A stretch of DNA of 35,222 nucleotides from Bacteroidia bacterium (GTDB taxonomy: Bacteria > Bacteroidota > Bacteroidia > Bacteroidales > Azobacteroidaceae): assembly GCA_025996865.1 (NCBI GenBank), contig BNTV01000046.1:1-35222 (forward strand). The letters run 5' to 3'. The position numbers were made by a program, and so were the translations under genes. Within the stretch, counting starts at the first letter, position 1; every line of letters starts with the position of its first letter. The notes beneath the pieces were generated by a model, which ran no database searches, had not been told where the DNA came from, and saw nothing but the letters and a program-made list of their open reading frames with translations. Below, piece after piece: positions 17,586 to 25,222 of the stretch.

Positions 17586-18386
17586 TTGAACAAATGTTGT
17601 TCCATATTGTTTTTGGCTATTTTCTTTTTTGTATTTCCGCTGCAAGCCGATACAAACAATACTCTTTTTGTGCTGGTTATCGATCCCGGTCATGGTGGAA
17701 AAGCTACCGGCGCCATCGGAAAATGGGAAAAAGAAAAAAATATCAACCTGGCTGTAAGCAAACTGTTGAAACAATATATTTCCGAGGAACATCCGGATGT
17801 GAAAATCATCATGACGAGAACCCGGGATGTTGCCGTCGGTTTGGATGAACGCGCCGATATAGCGAATAAAGCGAATGCCAACTTGTTTATTTCCATTCAT
17901 GCCAATGCTGTCGCTAAAAATTCCCAACTCAATGGCAGTGAAGTTTATACATTCGGACTTTCAAGGAGCGAGGAAAATCTGGAAGTGGCGAAAAGGGAAA
18001 ATTCGGTTATCCTGTTGGAAGACAATTACCAACAAAAATACGAGGGCTTTGACCCCAATTCGTCGGAATCGTACATCATTTTTGAATTTATGCAAAATAA
18101 ATTTGTGGAACAAAGTGTAAGTTTTGCAACCATGGTTCAAAAACAGTTGGTAGAAACCGCTCACAGGACGGATTTGGGTGTGAAACAGGCTGAGTTTTTG
18201 GTTCTCCGAAAATCAACCATGCCGAGAGTCTTGGTTGAACTTGACTTTATCAGCAATCCCGAAGCGGAACAGTTTATGCTCAGTAAAGAAGGGCAGGAAA
18301 TTCTGGCCCGTTCCATTTGCAACGCTTTTACCGAATACAAAAGGGATTTCGACCGGAAAACTAAAAATACCGCATCGCCTAATTAA
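17586..18386 (+). CDS. N-acetylmuramoyl-L-alanine amidase (Amidase_3)
   Basis: A 266-residue secreted enzyme with a signal peptide (hydrophobic residues 6-19). The Amidase_3 zinc site is present: H36 in VIDPGHGG, E in EKNINLAVSK, H in LFISIHANA and the catalytic Glu in RVLVELDFISN. It cuts the bond between N-acetylmuramic acid and L-alanine in peptidoglycan, in cell separation or wall turnover. The start is a TTG: no in-frame ATG precedes the signal peptide and an in-frame stop lies at 17547-17549. It is followed 24 bases later by mlaD, a common pair in Bacteroidota. Confidence 0.92.
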   Translation: MNKCCSILFLAIFFFVFPLQADTNNTLFVLVIDPGHGGKATGAIGKWEKEKNINLAVSKLLKQYISEEHPDVKIIMTRTRDVAVGLDERADIANKANANLFISIHANAVAKNSQLNGSEVYTFGLSRSEENLEVAKRENSVILLEDNYQQKYEGFDPNSSESYIIFEFMQNKFVEQSVSFATMVQKQLVETAHRTDLGVKQAEFLVLRKSTMPRVLVELDFISNPEAEQFMLSKEGQEILARSICNAFTEYKRDFDRKTKNTASPN

Positions 18387-18410
18387 ATTATTATATAGAT
18401 ACAAATAAAT

Positions 18411-19295
18411 ATGAAAAAAATTTTTTCCAAAGAATCGGCCATCGGATTTATTACAGTAATTAGCTTAGTAATCCTTTATATAAGTGTTAATTACCTGAAA
18501 GGGATTAATGTATTCAAGCCGAGCAATCATTATTATATCCGAATGCCGAAAGTCAATGAATTGCAACAATCAAGCCCCATCTATGTCGATGGATTCAAAG
18601 TCGGCGTGGTGAATGCCATTGATTTCCGGTTCGATAAAAAAGATTTTATCACGGTGCAAGTCAATCTGGACAAGCAAATGAAGGTTGAAACCGGAAGCTA
18701 TTTTGAATTGAAATCCGGGTTGACTTCCGGCGCTTACTTGGATTTGCGCCTCAACAAATATGTCGGTACGTATTGTGCAATCGGCGACACCCTCGAAGGT
18801 ATTTCGGCGCCGGGGCTGATGGATAAGATTTCCGAAACGTTTATTCCGCAGATTGAAAACATTCTTCCCCGTTTGGACAGTATCTTGCAAGGCATACAAA
18901 CGCTTGTGAATCATCCTGCGCTCGGGCAGTCTCTGGAACATATTTCAGCATCGACCGCCTCGTTGGAAAAATCTGCGCAACAGCTCAATCAAATTCTTTC
19001 AAGAGATGTTCGCCCGATGTTGTCGAACCTGACGCAAACCACTTCCGATTTGGCCGTTTTCAGCGGCAAAGTCAAACAATTGGATTTGGATTTAACCATG
19101 AATAAGGTCAACAGCGCTTTGGGTAATATCGACCAGTTATCGAAGCAATTGAACAATAAGGATAATTCATTGGGATTGCTTTTGAATGACCGGTCTTTAT
19201 ACAACCATTTGGATTCGACGGCCATAAATGCTTCTCAATTGCTGTTGGATTTGAAACAGAATCCGAAACGGTATGTGCATTTTTCCCTATTCTGA
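18411..19295 (+). CDS. MlaD/MCE-domain lipid transport protein
   Basis: A 294-residue protein with one N-terminal membrane helix (about 8-28), then an MCE domain (about 38-116) with SSPIYVDGFKVGVV and LKSGLTSGAYLDLRL. A long amphipathic helical region follows, with repeated DQLSKQLN-like stretches. MCE proteins form periplasmic hexamers that carry phospholipids between inner and outer membrane with an MlaE/MlaF-type ABC transporter. No permease or ATPase gene is present in this window, so partners must lie elsewhere. It is second in the amidase operon. Confidence 0.9.
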   Translation: MKKIFSKESAIGFITVISLVILYISVNYLKGINVFKPSNHYYIRMPKVNELQQSSPIYVDGFKVGVVNAIDFRFDKKDFITVQVNLDKQMKVETGSYFELKSGLTSGAYLDLRLNKYVGTYCAIGDTLEGISAPGLMDKISETFIPQIENILPRLDSILQGIQTLVNHPALGQSLEHISASTASLEKSAQQLNQILSRDVRPMLSNLTQTTSDLAVFSGKVKQLDLDLTMNKVNSALGNIDQLSKQLNNKDNSLGLLLNDRSLYNHLDSTAINASQLLLDLKQNPKRYVHFSLF

Positions 19296-19663
19296 ATTTG
19301 TGTTAAAAAAAGCTGCTATTTAGATTTTGTCTAAACAACAAAAGTATGAAAAAATATGACAAGAGTGAATGCAAAACACTTATCATATAAACAAATTAAG
19401 CGATAAAAAATTTTGTTTTTGCACAAGAATGAGTTGGATTTTATTTGTTTAATAAATTACGAATCAATGATTTACTTAAATGCGTGATGGAATTTGTTTA
19501 ACCTGCTGAGAAACAAGCGATAAAAGTTAAATTGAAAAAAGCAAGAAAAAAAGCATTTTTTTATTTCCTTTTTTTTTCTAAAATTTGCATACAATTTCGA
19601 CAAAAATAGTGTGCGCACACCTTTGAAATTAAATTATTAAATTATAAAAAAAACTGACAAAAA
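19296..19663. other. Intergenic region upstream of dnaA
   Basis: An AT-rich stretch of 368 bases without a gene. It holds a 12-bp perfect palindrome GTGTGCGCACAC (19609-19620) and two copies of AAGCGATAAAA (19398-19408 and 19515-19525). No clear TTATNCACA DnaA boxes are seen on either strand, so I find no support for a replication origin here. Confidence 0.55.
19609..19620. promoter_or_regulatory. Palindromic site before dnaA
   Basis: GTGTGCGCACAC is a perfect 12-bp palindrome 44 bases before the dnaA start, in otherwise very AT-rich sequence. It could be an operator. No regulator is known for it. Confidence 0.35.
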
Positions 19664-21058
19664 GTGGAATCTTACAAAAATATTTGGAATAATTGCATGG
19701 AAATTATCAAAGACAACGTCAGCGATAAGGCCTTTCATACATGGTTTGTTCCCATTATTCCGATTAAGTATCAGGACAATGATTTCACGGTTCAGGTTCC
19801 AAGTCATTTCTTTTACGAATATTTGGAAGAACATTACGCAGACTTAATTTACGCGAGTTTATCAAGAGTAGCCGGAAAACATCTGGTTCTTTACTATCGG
19901 ATTATAGTGGATCAATCCAACGAAAAAGGAGGCGGTACCATATTACAAAGCGAAAGGCCTTCTCCGGTCGGTGAAGTGAAAAAGACCGCAACTCAGCTGA
20001 ACAAGTCTCCCAATGGGCTGGTACCCGTAGCCGAGTGGAATCCCAATTTGAATCCGCGCCTTACCTTCCGCAATTTTTTTGAAGGAGACAGCAATTTGCT
20101 TGCACGGAGAGTAGGAGAAAGTATCTGCGAAAATCCGGGAAAAACGTTTAACCCGCTTTTCATTCACGGATGTCCCGGAGTAGGGAAAACCCATCTTTGT
20201 CATGCTATCGGCAACCGGATGGCCGAACGTTTCCCCGAAAAGAAAGTGATGTATATTTCATCCCATCTGTTTCAGGTTCAGTTCACTGACGCTTCGAGAA
20301 ATAATGTTTCCAACGATTTTATCAATTTCTATCAGGGAGTCGATATTCTGATCGTGGACGACATTCAGGAGTTGGCAGGCAAGGAAAAAACCCAGAATGC
20401 GTATTTCCATATTTTCAATCATTTGCATCTGCTTGGGAAACAGATTATCCTGACTGCCGACAAGGCGCCTACCGATTTGCAAGGTATTGAAGAACGGCTC
20501 ATCAGCCGTTTCAAATGGGGCGCTACAACTGAGTTGTTTAAACCCGATTTGGAATTAAGAAAAAAAATCCTCCGGAATAAAATCAAGCAGGATGGCCTGA
20601 AAATATCGGAAGATATTGTTGATTATATTGCCGAAAATGTGACTGAACATATCCGTGATTTGGAAGGAATTATTACCTCCTTGGTGGCACATTCGCTGGT
20701 TTGCAACCGCGAAGTCGATTTGGAATTGGCGAAACGCGTTGTGAACAAAGCCGTTAAGATTGAAAAAAAACAGATTACGGTAGAGAAAATCCAAGGCGTG
20801 GTAAGCAATTACTTCAAGATTGATTTGAATGAAATTCATTCCAAATCCCGCAAAAGAGAAATCGTTCAGGCACGGCAAGTGACCATGTTTTTATCGAAAA
20901 AATATACGGATTATTCCTATTCTCGTATCGGGAGTTTAGTTGGAAAAAGAGATCACGCAACAGTTCTTCATGCCTGTAGGGCTATTCAGGATAGTCTCGA
21001 CATTGATAAAGCATTCAGAATTACGATGAACGATATTGAGACTTTGCTCAAACGATAG
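19664..21058 (+). CDS. dnaA: Chromosomal replication initiator DnaA
   Basis: A 464-residue protein. Domain I at the N-terminus starts VESYKNIWNNCMEIIKDNV. Domain III has Walker A GCPGVGKTH (169-177), Walker B ILIVDDIQEL and the arginine-containing ERLISRFKWG. Domain IV ends with the DnaA-box binding motif GKRDHATVLHACRAI. DnaA-ATP binds the origin and opens it for DNA replication. The start codon is GTG at 19664, which aligns with the usual N-terminus of Bacteroidales DnaA. dnaN, recF and gyrB are absent from the vicinity, so the gene is not in the classical origin cluster. Its 3' end overlaps kdsA by 11 bases, convergently. Confidence 0.97.
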   Translation: MESYKNIWNNCMEIIKDNVSDKAFHTWFVPIIPIKYQDNDFTVQVPSHFFYEYLEEHYADLIYASLSRVAGKHLVLYYRIIVDQSNEKGGGTILQSERPSPVGEVKKTATQLNKSPNGLVPVAEWNPNLNPRLTFRNFFEGDSNLLARRVGESICENPGKTFNPLFIHGCPGVGKTHLCHAIGNRMAERFPEKKVMYISSHLFQVQFTDASRNNVSNDFINFYQGVDILIVDDIQELAGKEKTQNAYFHIFNHLHLLGKQIILTADKAPTDLQGIEERLISRFKWGATTELFKPDLELRKKILRNKIKQDGLKISEDIVDYIAENVTEHIRDLEGIITSLVAHSLVCNREVDLELAKRVVNKAVKIEKKQITVEKIQGVVSNYFKIDLNEIHSKSRKREIVQARQVTMFLSKKYTDYSYSRIGSLVGKRDHATVLHACRAIQDSLDIDKAFRITMNDIETLLKR

Positions 21059-21857
21059 CTTCCCTGATTCGAATCAATTTCTCCAATAAAGATTGTAACA
21101 AATCCAATCTCAACATATTCGCTCCGTCCGACAAGGCTTTTGCCGGTTCGGGATGTGTTTCGATGAACAGTCCGTCCACCCCGACGGCTACGGCGGCTTT
21201 TGCAATGGTTCCAATCAATTGGGGCAGCCCTCCGCTGACGCCGCCGGCTTGATTCGGCTGTTGCAGGGAATGGGTGACGTCCATCACCACCGGATAACCG
21301 AAGCGTTGCATTTCGGGGATTCCGCGAAAATCAACCACTAAATCCGTATATCCGAAAGTCGTACCTCGTTCGGTCAATATTACTTGGTCATTTCCGCTGT
21401 CTATTATTTTTTGAACGGCAAATTGCATGGCGGCAGGAGATAAAAATTGTCCTTTTTTCACGTTCACGATCAAGCCGGTTTTGGCTGCGGCTACCAACAA
21501 ATCGGTCTGACGGCAAAGGAAAGCAGGAATCTGCAACACATCCACAAATCCGGCGGCCATCGCAGCGTCTGTTGTTTCGTGAATATCGGTGAGCACGGGA
21601 ACCTGAAACGTGTCCCTCACTTTTTTCAAAATCTTCAATGCTTTTTCGTCCCCTATGCCGGTAAACGAATCGACTTTCGAGCGATTCGCTTTTTTATAAG
21701 AACCCTTAAATACATAAGGGATATTCAGTTTTTGGGTAATCTCAACAATTTTTCCGGCAATGTCCATCGCCATCCATTCGTTTTCAATAATACAAGGACC
21801 GGCAATCAAAAAGAATGAATTGTCGGTCCTCAAATTGTCCAAGGTTATTTGTGTCAT
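21048..21857 (-). CDS. kdsA: 3-deoxy-8-phosphooctulonate synthase
   Basis: A 269-residue cytosolic enzyme. It condenses phosphoenolpyruvate and arabinose 5-phosphate to Kdo-8-phosphate for lipopolysaccharide. Visible motifs are LIAGPCIIE (Cys22), VFKGSYKKANRS, QIPAFLCRQTDLL, DVTHSLQQPN and ETHPEPAKALSDGANML. The Cys22, His, Glu and Asp set is that of the metal-dependent class, unlike the E. coli enzyme, which has Asn at the cysteine position. The gene is preceded by its own -7 box and stands alone, overlapping dnaA tail to tail. Confidence 0.96.
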   Translation of the reverse strand: MTQITLDNLRTDNSFFLIAGPCIIENEWMAMDIAGKIVEITQKLNIPYVFKGSYKKANRSKVDSFTGIGDEKALKILKKVRDTFQVPVLTDIHETTDAAMAAGFVDVLQIPAFLCRQTDLLVAAAKTGLIVNVKKGQFLSPAAMQFAVQKIIDSGNDQVILTERGTTFGYTDLVVDFRGIPEMQRFGYPVVMDVTHSLQQPNQAGGVSGGLPQLIGTIAKAAVAVGVDGLFIETHPEPAKALSDGANMLRLDLLQSLLEKLIRIREAIV

Positions 21858-21874
21858 GAGTTTTTTGTTTTGGA

Positions 21875-21882
21875 CAAAGGTA
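21875..21882 (-). promoter_or_regulatory. Bacteroidota -7 box for kdsA
   Basis: The minus strand reads TACCTTTG, an exact TAnnTTTG match 17 bases before the kdsA ATG. The leader would be about 10 bases. Confidence 0.5.
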
Positions 21883-21896
21883 GCAATTTTTATTTA

Positions 21897-22508
21897 TTAA
21901 TTTTCTGTGTTTACGCAAACTTTTACCGGTTCAACTTTTACGTCACGGGCATCACTCCCATATTCTGCTTGACGTCTCAAAGACAGGGAGATTTGGAAAA
22001 AACCTGCGAAAGAAAGGACAAGCGCCGTAGTCAGTAAAACGAATGCCGGAGATAATGACAGCAGGAAGATACTTATTGCTCCATACGCAACGAACAATAC
22101 ACCGGTTGCCAAGTCCGAATCCCAATTTTTGATTCCGAGTTTCTGAATATCCAAAGAATATATGATTTTACCAAGTCCCTGGAATAATATCCAAAGAGAA
22201 AGCAGTATAGATATAGTTGTCATTTTAATTTCCGGAGTTACTATCAATAAAACGCCTAATACGAAATCGAAGATAGCCAGTGTGAAATAAAAGCCCCACC
22301 CGTCAAATCGTCCTCTATTAGCATAAACATAACTGACTCCCAACAATCCCGATAAGAACATAAAACCACTTATTATTGCAGCAAGCGCTCTCATGTCAAG
22401 TATAAAAATGATTCCAAGTCCTGAAAGGATAAGGGAAAAACCTAAGATCACCGGAATTACCCAAAGACGCATTGTGTCACTCATTTTTCCGAAATAATTT
22501 ATTTTCAT
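21897..22508 (-). CDS. HdeD/DUF308-family membrane protein
   Basis: A 203-residue inner-membrane protein with about six hydrophobic segments in three pairs (for example VIPVILGFSLILSGLGIIF, AIFDFVLGVLLIV and TTALVLSFAGFFQISLSL). This is the layout of the HdeD/DUF308 family. In E. coli HdeD is linked to acid resistance, but the molecular role in Bacteroidota is not known. It stands alone between kdsA and the gene-poor region. Confidence 0.8.
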   Translation of the reverse strand: MKINYFGKMSDTMRLWVIPVILGFSLILSGLGIIFILDMRALAAIISGFMFLSGLLGVSYVYANRGRFDGWGFYFTLAIFDFVLGVLLIVTPEIKMTTISILLSLWILFQGLGKIIYSLDIQKLGIKNWDSDLATGVLFVAYGAISIFLLSLSPAFVLLTTALVLSFAGFFQISLSLRRQAEYGSDARDVKVEPVKVCVNTEN

Positions 22509-23096
22509 AACTTCTATTTTTACAGATTAATTTTGTTACTGTTTTTTTTGTTTGTTACGATAAAACAAATGAAGTTGGAAATAGTTTTGAAAAAATCATG
22601 CGTCCCGGATATAAACTTTCCCAACTCTCAAATAACGAATAAAAATTTCATTTGTGTTTACGTTTTTCAGTATCCATGCAATATTTGCTGCAAACACACT
22701 GATTTGCTTGTCAAATATGTACAAAAACAGCTTAACCTGTTTTTTTTGTACATTCTATAAAATATTTACCATGAAAAAGTCTGATAATTGTGCATTTTCC
22801 CGGATAATCGGTCATTAACCCCTTATGAATTTGAGAAGCTTAATAAAATACTCATTTATTGTTTAAATAATTATTCATTTCGTATTTCTATTTAAAAATA
22901 ATACTTATATCTGTAGCGATTTTGACAAACAATTTGACATACACGATTATGAGTTTGGAAAATAGCGGCATGGAATTTATAATAAAATCCGACGAATCTT
23001 TTAACAATTTTTTGGTTAAAAGATTTGGTGATGTAAAAAAAATCATCAGCACACACCACTGAGGTCACTCGCTGCTATCTTTTTAAAAACGCGTAA
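22509..23096. other. Gene-poor AT-rich stretch
   Basis: Nearly 600 bases without a credible gene. It contains a hairpin ATGTACAAAAACAG / CTGTTTTTTTTGTACAT (22717-22753, three unpaired T) and a 37-residue frame at 22949-23062 (starts MSLENSGMEFIIKSDES), which could be a small gene or the head of a lost one. I see nothing else. Confidence 0.4.
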
Positions 23097-23696
23097 GTTA
23101 CAAAAAATTTCGGAATAATTTCACTAAGTTTTTTCTTTTTTTTCTCTGTTAACGCATTTTCGCAGGATACCGACCCTGTCTTCGGCTCCAAGATTTTTTT
23201 ATTCGAAACCGACAGCGAGCAGCTGAAGCGCGACTTCAAAACCAACCGGTCCGCCTTCGAAGCGCTGGATTTCCTGCTGAACATGTCGGAAGTCTATAAC
23301 CACATCGACAGCATATTGATTACCGGCGCCGCTTCGCCCGTTGGCCCGGCGGGTCACAACCTGCTGTATGATGCCGCTTTGCTTCCCAACCTCTCAATAG
23401 AGCTTGCCTTTAACCGGCAGTCCCTGCTGATTCAGGGCGCGTGGAGCTGGTGAGATACCGGCTCTCCCAACTATTGGAGCCACCGCATCCAGATGCTCTG
23501 GATAGAAAACCGCTACTGGTGGGGCGATCGCCCGCAAGCCCTGACGGGATTTTTCACCGGCATTTACGGCGCGGTGGGCACTTATGACGTCCGTTTGTTT
23601 CCCAAAGGGGGTGAACCCCTGGGATTTCTCAGCTATTCGGCGGGCCTGACCTGCGGCTATTCCCTGCCGCTTTCCCGCCGGTGGAACAATTATTGA
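23097..23696 (+). pseudogene. DUF3575 (OmpA-like, fimbria-associated) pseudogene with internal deletion and stop
   Basis: One frame gives a signal-peptide-like start without start codon (ending NAFSQDTD), then an OmpA-like segment IFLFETDSEQLKRDF to LITGAASPVG. It passes abruptly into the DUF3575 barrel at LLYDAALLPNLSIEL. An in-frame TGA at 23451-23453 follows AWSW, where a second Trp is expected in DUF3575, so it is probably a TGG-to-TGA change. The frame then goes on with YWSHRIQML, RYWWGDRPQALTGFFTGIYG and CGYSLPLSRRW to a TGA at 23694. The rest of the OmpA-like domain between GHN and LLYD is missing. DUF3575 proteins belong to Mfa-type fimbria loci and related outer-membrane functions. 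The GC content is clearly higher than in the flanks, which suggests a different origin. Confidence 0.72.
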
Positions 23697-23731
23697 AAAA
23701 AGATTATACCCGGTCGGTTACAGGCGGATAG

Positions 23732-23869
23732 ATTTGTGCGTGGTGTATGAAGGTCAAGGAGGGTTGGTTGGTCATCTTTGACCGCCGAGTCGATATGGAT
23801 TGGGATAGCAAAATCTATCTCAAAACGGAGAAGATTAACGATAAAACATTAACGATAGTGGGTTGTTAG
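23732..23869 (+). pseudogene. C-terminal remnant of an AAA-ATPase-like/DUF1703 nuclease protein
   Basis: An open frame of 45 codons without its own gene start ends KEGWLVIFDRR, WDSKIYLKTE and TLTIVGC before a TAG at 23867. This tail is characteristic of the Bacteroidota AAA-ATPase-like proteins with a C-terminal DUF1703 (PD-(D/E)XK) nuclease domain, where LVIFDRR and the final KTVTIVGC strand are conserved. The ATPase part is absent. These genes are numerous and often found as fragments in gut and oral Bacteroidales. It follows the DUF3575 remnant directly. Confidence 0.55.
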
Positions 23870-23877
23870 TTGGTAGC

Positions 23878-24010
23878 TCAACTTATTGAATCTTTCCGAT
23901 TCATATAATTTCTCAAATACAACCATCTGTCGGTATTTGTTTTCAATTCATGTACTTCTCTTCTTGCAAAAATTCTTTCATGGCAAATAAGTTTTAGTTT
24001 GTAATTTAAT
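23878..24010 (-). pseudogene. Fragment of a PD-(D/E)XK (Rpn-type) transposase
   Basis: On the minus strand an open stretch reads YKLKLICHERIFARREVHEL and goes on KTNTDRWLYLRNYMNR to a TGA. The segment EL-K-T-x-x-D-R/K-WLY-x-LRN is typical of the Rpn family (recombination-promoting nuclease, putative transposase) and lies between the nuclease core and the C-terminal helix. Neither the nuclease motif nor an N-terminus remains. It is only about 44 codons, so the assignment is moderate. Confidence 0.45.
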
Positions 24011-24098
24011 TATTTATATCGGTCTGCTTCTGACCGGCAAGGCAAAGATATGATATTTTTATAACTGACAAAATTTGCTGTATCTTTCCCCTGTAAAT

Positions 24099-24130
24099 TT
24101 TGTATGATTAGATAATTTCATATACCTTTG
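24099..24130 (+). promoter_or_regulatory. Promoter of the PAP2 phosphatase gene
   Basis: TTTG (24099-24102), a 20-base spacer and TACCTTTG (24123-24130). Both boxes and the spacing fit the Bacteroidota consensus, 20 bases before the ATG. This is the best promoter in the window. Confidence 0.65.
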
Positions 24131-24150
24131 CAAGCTATTTACAGACTATC

Positions 24151-24840
24151 ATGCTTGAAAACGAACTTCAATTTGAAAAATCGCTTTTCTTCCAACTCAA
24201 CGGAAGCGAGTCGGCATTTTTAGACAGTTTCTTCTATCTTTATTCTTACAAATGGACCTGGTTGCTTTTTTATCTGTGTTTTCTGTTCATTTTCATTTAT
24301 AAGAAAAACCTGAAAGAAATTATTTGCATTCTTTTGGCAATCACGCTGGTCGTTCTGCTTTGCGACCAGATTGCTTCCGGTTTTTTCAAACCGGTTTTTC
24401 ACCGCTTCCGGCCTACACATCATCCTGATTTTCAAGCGCAAGTGAAAACTGTGTTTGGATATACCGGTGGATTGTATGGCTTTATGTCAAGTCACGCATC
24501 CAATGCTTTCGGATTTTCGGTTTTCACCTCATTGGTTTTCCGGAACAGACGATTCACCATTATGATTTTCCTTTTTGCCTTGTTGAATATTTATTCGCGG
24601 GTTTATCTCGGCGTACATTTTATTTCGGATGTCGTGGCCGGCGCGCTCGTAGGTTCTTTGACAGGGTATTTAGTCTATCGGCTTTACCGATTCAGCCGCT
24701 GCAAATGGTTGAAAATTGAAAAAAACAGTACGGAGCTTCTCTTTTCTCCCTGGAAATCTAATTTTCTTTGCAGCGCATTTATTGCACATTTAACATTTTT
24801 ATTACTATTTAGTAATCAATTAGTTAAATTTTTGTTGTAG
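24151..24840 (+). CDS. PAP2-family membrane phosphatase
   Basis: A 229-residue integral membrane protein with about five or six hydrophobic segments. The three acid-phosphatase motifs are present: KPVFHRFRP, SSHASNAF (the usual SGH is SSH here) and SRVYLGVHFISD. Members remove phosphates from lipids such as undecaprenyl pyrophosphate, phosphatidylglycerol phosphate or lipid A. The substrate cannot be told from sequence. The SSH form is, as far as I recall, common in Bacteroidota members. It stands alone with its own promoter. Confidence 0.9.
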   Translation: MLENELQFEKSLFFQLNGSESAFLDSFFYLYSYKWTWLLFYLCFLFIFIYKKNLKEIICILLAITLVVLLCDQIASGFFKPVFHRFRPTHHPDFQAQVKTVFGYTGGLYGFMSSHASNAFGFSVFTSLVFRNRRFTIMIFLFALLNIYSRVYLGVHFISDVVAGALVGSLTGYLVYRLYRFSRCKWLKIEKNSTELLFSPWKSNFLCSAFIAHLTFLLLFSNQLVKFLL

Positions 24841-24943
24841 AAATAATAAAATATACCCTCAATTTATTTGCAAAAAATAGTTGGATGGTATTCATTTTTT
24901 CAGTACATTAGTAGCCACTTTTTAACATTAAACGATTATATAC

Positions 24944-25222
24944 ATGAAGACAGTAACATTTAATGAACTTCGTCGAATCAAGGACAATCTTCCTGACGGC
25001 AGTATCCGCCAAATTGCCGCAGAGTTAAGTTTAACGGTGGAAACCGTAAGAAATTATTTTGGCGGAGTAAACCAAAGCGCCGGGAGTAAAGGCGGTATTC
25101 ATATAGAACCCGGACCTGATGGAGGTATAGTTATTCTGGACGATTCTACAATTTTAGATAAAGCATTGATTATATTAGGAGAAAGCAGCCATAAAGTAAC
25201 TTCGGTTACGACCAATGTCTAA
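24944..25222 (+). CDS. Small helix-turn-helix protein
   Basis: A 92-residue protein. Residues 5-42 read as a helix-turn-helix: FNELRRIKDNLPDGSIRQIA, then LTVETVRNYFGG, where the second helix should read DNA. The rest has a Gly-rich link with HIEPGPDGGIVILDD, then TILDKALIILGE. Similar small proteins are annotated as DNA-binding in Bacteroidota. The target is unknown. Its TAA is followed without any spacer by the GTG of the stress-protein gene, so the two are translated from one message and may be functionally linked. Confidence 0.72.
   Translation: MKTVTFNELRRIKDNLPDGSIRQIAAELSLTVETVRNYFGGVNQSAGSKGGIHIEPGPDGGIVILDDSTILDKALIILGESSHKVTSVTTNV

Noticed and set aside
19296..19663. Possible replication origin next to dnaA
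   Set aside because: No DnaA-box cluster is visible and the usual dnaN, recF or gyrB neighbours are missing.
22533..22760. A 75-codon plus-strand frame upstream of hdeD
   Set aside because: Low-complexity AT-rich sequence without domain or promoter, and it runs through a hairpin.
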